NCBI GenBank assembly: GCA_016124855.1
Contig: WGMX01000033.1
Coordinates: forward strand, 1 to 64,000
DNA: 64,000 nucleotides
Direction: 5' to 3'
From: Anaerolineaceae bacterium
GTDB lineage: Bacteria; Chloroflexota; Anaerolineae; Aggregatilineales; Phototrophicaceae
Shown: in pieces, positions 62,456 to 64,000 of the stretch
Position numbering within the stretch: the first letter of the stretch is position 1
Layout: each line of letters opens with the position of its first letter
The notes under the pieces: model-generated
The model's database searches: none
Seen by the model: the letters and a program-made list of their open reading frames with translations, nothing else
What the model was told of the DNA's origin: nothing
Translations under genes and position numbers: made by a program

Positions 62456-63961
62456 TTACGCGAATTCGATGGTTGCCATGGAGTGGGCGGGGAGTTCGAT
62501 GCGCCATTGATTGCTGCCATCGGCAGTGACGGAAAGGTCAGCGAGAGCGATACTATCCGGCTTCTCGATGCTGTTCTGGGCGCGAGGGCTGTCACCAGCG
62601 AGGATACGTGCTTTAACCACTTGCTTGAGGCCAGAAGTCACCAATGTAACCGAAGCAGCTTGGTCAAAGTGACGGTTAATCAAGGTGACGGCGGTTCCGC
62701 TGTTGTTGGTGGAAGCGGTGGCACTGACGGCGCTAGATGCGACATTGAATTGACCATTGGGAACCGAAGTGCCGTGCGTGACTTCGATGGGCAGAGCAGT
62801 TGCGCCGATATGCGGTGTGTGCAGTTGCAGCGCGTAATAAGTCGGCGTCAACCACATCGCCGCGCCTTCGGTCATGACTGGCGCATGAAGCACATTCACG
62901 ATTTGCGCCAAATTCGCCAGAGTGAGCACATTACATTGACGGTGGAAAACTTCCAAAGCGATACCTGCCGCCAGCGCATCCCGCATGGTATCCGCTTGTT
63001 CATAGGACAGCGGTTCACGCATCAATTCATGGGTTGGCCCCCACGGACGCGCTTCGGGATGCCACACGCCCCACTCATCAAGCGCAATGCCGATGGGCTT
63101 GACACCCGCAGGCGTATATTCACGGATGAAACCGGAGGTGGTTTCGATGAAGTTTTCGGTATCTTGAGCCTCAGCTAACAAATTATAGTATTGATCTTCG
63201 GTAAAATTGGTTTCGGCATTCCCGTTAATCCAATAGCGGTGAATCGAGAAGTGATCCATCAAGCCATAGTGATTACGATTGGTACGGATGACCTCTTCAT
63301 TCCATGCGTCATTGTGTCCGCAGATGACGAGTTCAGCTTTGGGGTCAACATGACGGAGCATGGTGGCGTAACGGCGATATTCTTGGGCATAGGTCGCGGC
63401 ATCATAACTGCCACCGCAGCCCCAGTTTTCATTGCCCACGCCCCATAACTTGACACCGAATGGCGCAGGCGAACCGTTGGCAGCACGTTCGCGAGTGAGA
63501 TCAGTGCTAATGCTGGCGTTGCAATATTCTACACAATCGCACATCTCTTGTACCGAACCGCTGCCCATGTTTCCGGCAAGATAGGGTTCCGCGCCGATTA
63601 AACGGCAGAAAGCGATAAATTCATGTGTGCCGAGGCCGTTATCATCTTCGACTTGCAAGCCGCAGGACATCCCCAAACGGCGCGGACGACTTTCCGGCGC
63701 ACCGATGCCATCGCGCCAATGATAATGATCGGCGTAGCAGCCACCGGGCCAGCGCAGCATCGGAACCGGCATGGCCTTCAGCGCATTCACCACATCGGTG
63801 CGGAAGCCGCCAATATTCGGGATGTCCTTGTTGCCGAGTCCTACCCACAGGCCGTCGTAGCAGCAGCGTTCCAGATGCTCGGCGAAATGCCCGTACAGGC
63901 GCGGCGAAATCGTACCGATGGGAGCATCGGCACGGAGGGTAAGTGTCGTGTCAATTGTCAT
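62456..63961 (-). CDS. Alpha-L-arabinofuranosidase, family GH51
   Basis: A 501-residue enzyme, normal GH51 length. ISPRLYGHFAEHLERCCYDG at the start and RWPGGCYADHYHWRDGIG form the substrate pocket. The acid/base Glu is in KLWGVGNENWGCGG near 173 and the nucleophile Glu in IGIALDEWGVWH near 290. The C-terminal beta domain starts after about 380. It releases terminal L-arabinofuranose from arabinans or arabinoxylans; no signal peptide, so it acts on imported oligosaccharides. The ATG at 63961 has GGAGG 8 nt upstream; a TTG-initiated extension is not needed. Confidence 0.94.
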   Translation of the reverse strand: MTIDTTLTLRADAPIGTISPRLYGHFAEHLERCCYDGLWVGLGNKDIPNIGGFRTDVVNALKAMPVPMLRWPGGCYADHYHWRDGIGAPESRPRRLGMSCGLQVEDDNGLGTHEFIAFCRLIGAEPYLAGNMGSGSVQEMCDCVEYCNASISTDLTRERAANGSPAPFGVKLWGVGNENWGCGGSYDAATYAQEYRRYATMLRHVDPKAELVICGHNDAWNEEVIRTNRNHYGLMDHFSIHRYWINGNAETNFTEDQYYNLLAEAQDTENFIETTSGFIREYTPAGVKPIGIALDEWGVWHPEARPWGPTHELMREPLSYEQADTMRDALAAGIALEVFHRQCNVLTLANLAQIVNVLHAPVMTEGAAMWLTPTYYALQLHTPHIGATALPIEVTHGTSVPNGQFNVASSAVSATASTNNSGTAVTLINRHFDQAASVTLVTSGLKQVVKARILAGDSPRAQNSIEKPDSIALADLSVTADGSNQWRIELPAHSMATIEFA

Positions 63962-64000
63962 GGGTCGTACCTCCAATAGCGTAAATTCTGCTTATGTTGG

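Noticed and set aside
62438..63178. 246-codon plus-strand frame
   Set aside because: Antisense to the GH51 arabinofuranosidase, which has full catalytic motifs.

Overview
The window looks like chromosomal DNA of a free-living bacterium of the phylum Chloroflexota, probably Anaerolineae or a relative. This is an inference from several features. Exported proteins carry long Pro/Thr-rich linkers joined to SH3-like domains. Stand-alone Clp N-domain proteins, an ECF42-type sigma factor with DGPF proteins, AraM-type dehydrogenases and many two-component proteins are present. The coding density is high and many starts lack a strong Shine-Dalgarno. I see no rRNA, tRNA, CRISPR array, IS transposase, prophage or plasmid functions. 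The only accessory-type genes are a small toxin-antitoxin/Uma2 patch near the right end.

Layout. 1-9.4 kb: membrane-anchored PP2C phosphatase, small membrane and secreted proteins, a two-module FtsX/MacB-type permease and an O-antigen-ligase-like protein. 9.4-16.1 kb: thioredoxin, VOC protein, NarL-type and HxlR regulators, an orphan MalK-type ATPase, a YdeI-family protein, an SRPBCC protein and a receiver-kinase hybrid preceded by the relic of another kinase. 16.2-20 kb: AraM/glycerol-1-phosphate dehydrogenase, a GH1-like hydrolase and a GH27 alpha-galactosidase. 20.5-27.3 kb: diacylglycerol-kinase-like enzyme, FGE-sulfatase-fold protein, GNAT, CNNM/CorC protein and a TolB-like propeller.

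27.5-32.8 kb: the most distinctive locus. Three successive ClpC-N-domain proteins without any AAA+ module are translationally coupled to an OmpR-type regulator and followed by its histidine kinase. 32.8-35.4 kb: an ECF42 sigma-factor module with two near-identical candidate promoters (TGTCGA-N17-CGTC) in front of a VOC gene and a DGPF gene. 35.4-47 kb is mostly minus strand: PsbP-like exported protein, GDPD, esterase, CHASE4 kinase, nucleotidyltransferase-GHMP kinase fusion, crystallin-J1-like protein, alpha/beta hydrolase, Dtd and GH42 beta-galactosidase. 47.2-50.3 kb: two glycosyltransferases and a PHP hydrolase. 50.8-54.2 kb: FGGY kinase, second AraM paralogue and RpiB. 54.2-60.9 kb: thioesterase, propeller lipoprotein, DUF3052-like protein, GAPDH and a GT39-type glycosyltransferase. 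61-64 kb: ParE/RelE-type toxin and antitoxin, Uma2 nuclease, small helical protein and GH51 arabinofuranosidase.

Physiology suggested: hydrolysis of plant or microbial galactans, arabinans and galactosides (GH27, GH42, GH51, GH1-like), with pentose or polyol phosphates entering central metabolism through FGGY kinase, AraM-like dehydrogenase, RpiB and GAPDH. Much of the rest is envelope construction and signalling.

Repeats are a second theme. There are short palindromes with GTAGGGGC edges (eight found), a ~290-bp dispersed element in two inverted copies plus a fragment, and CCCCTCCCC...GGGAGGGG hairpins that have inserted in frame inside the GT39 gene.
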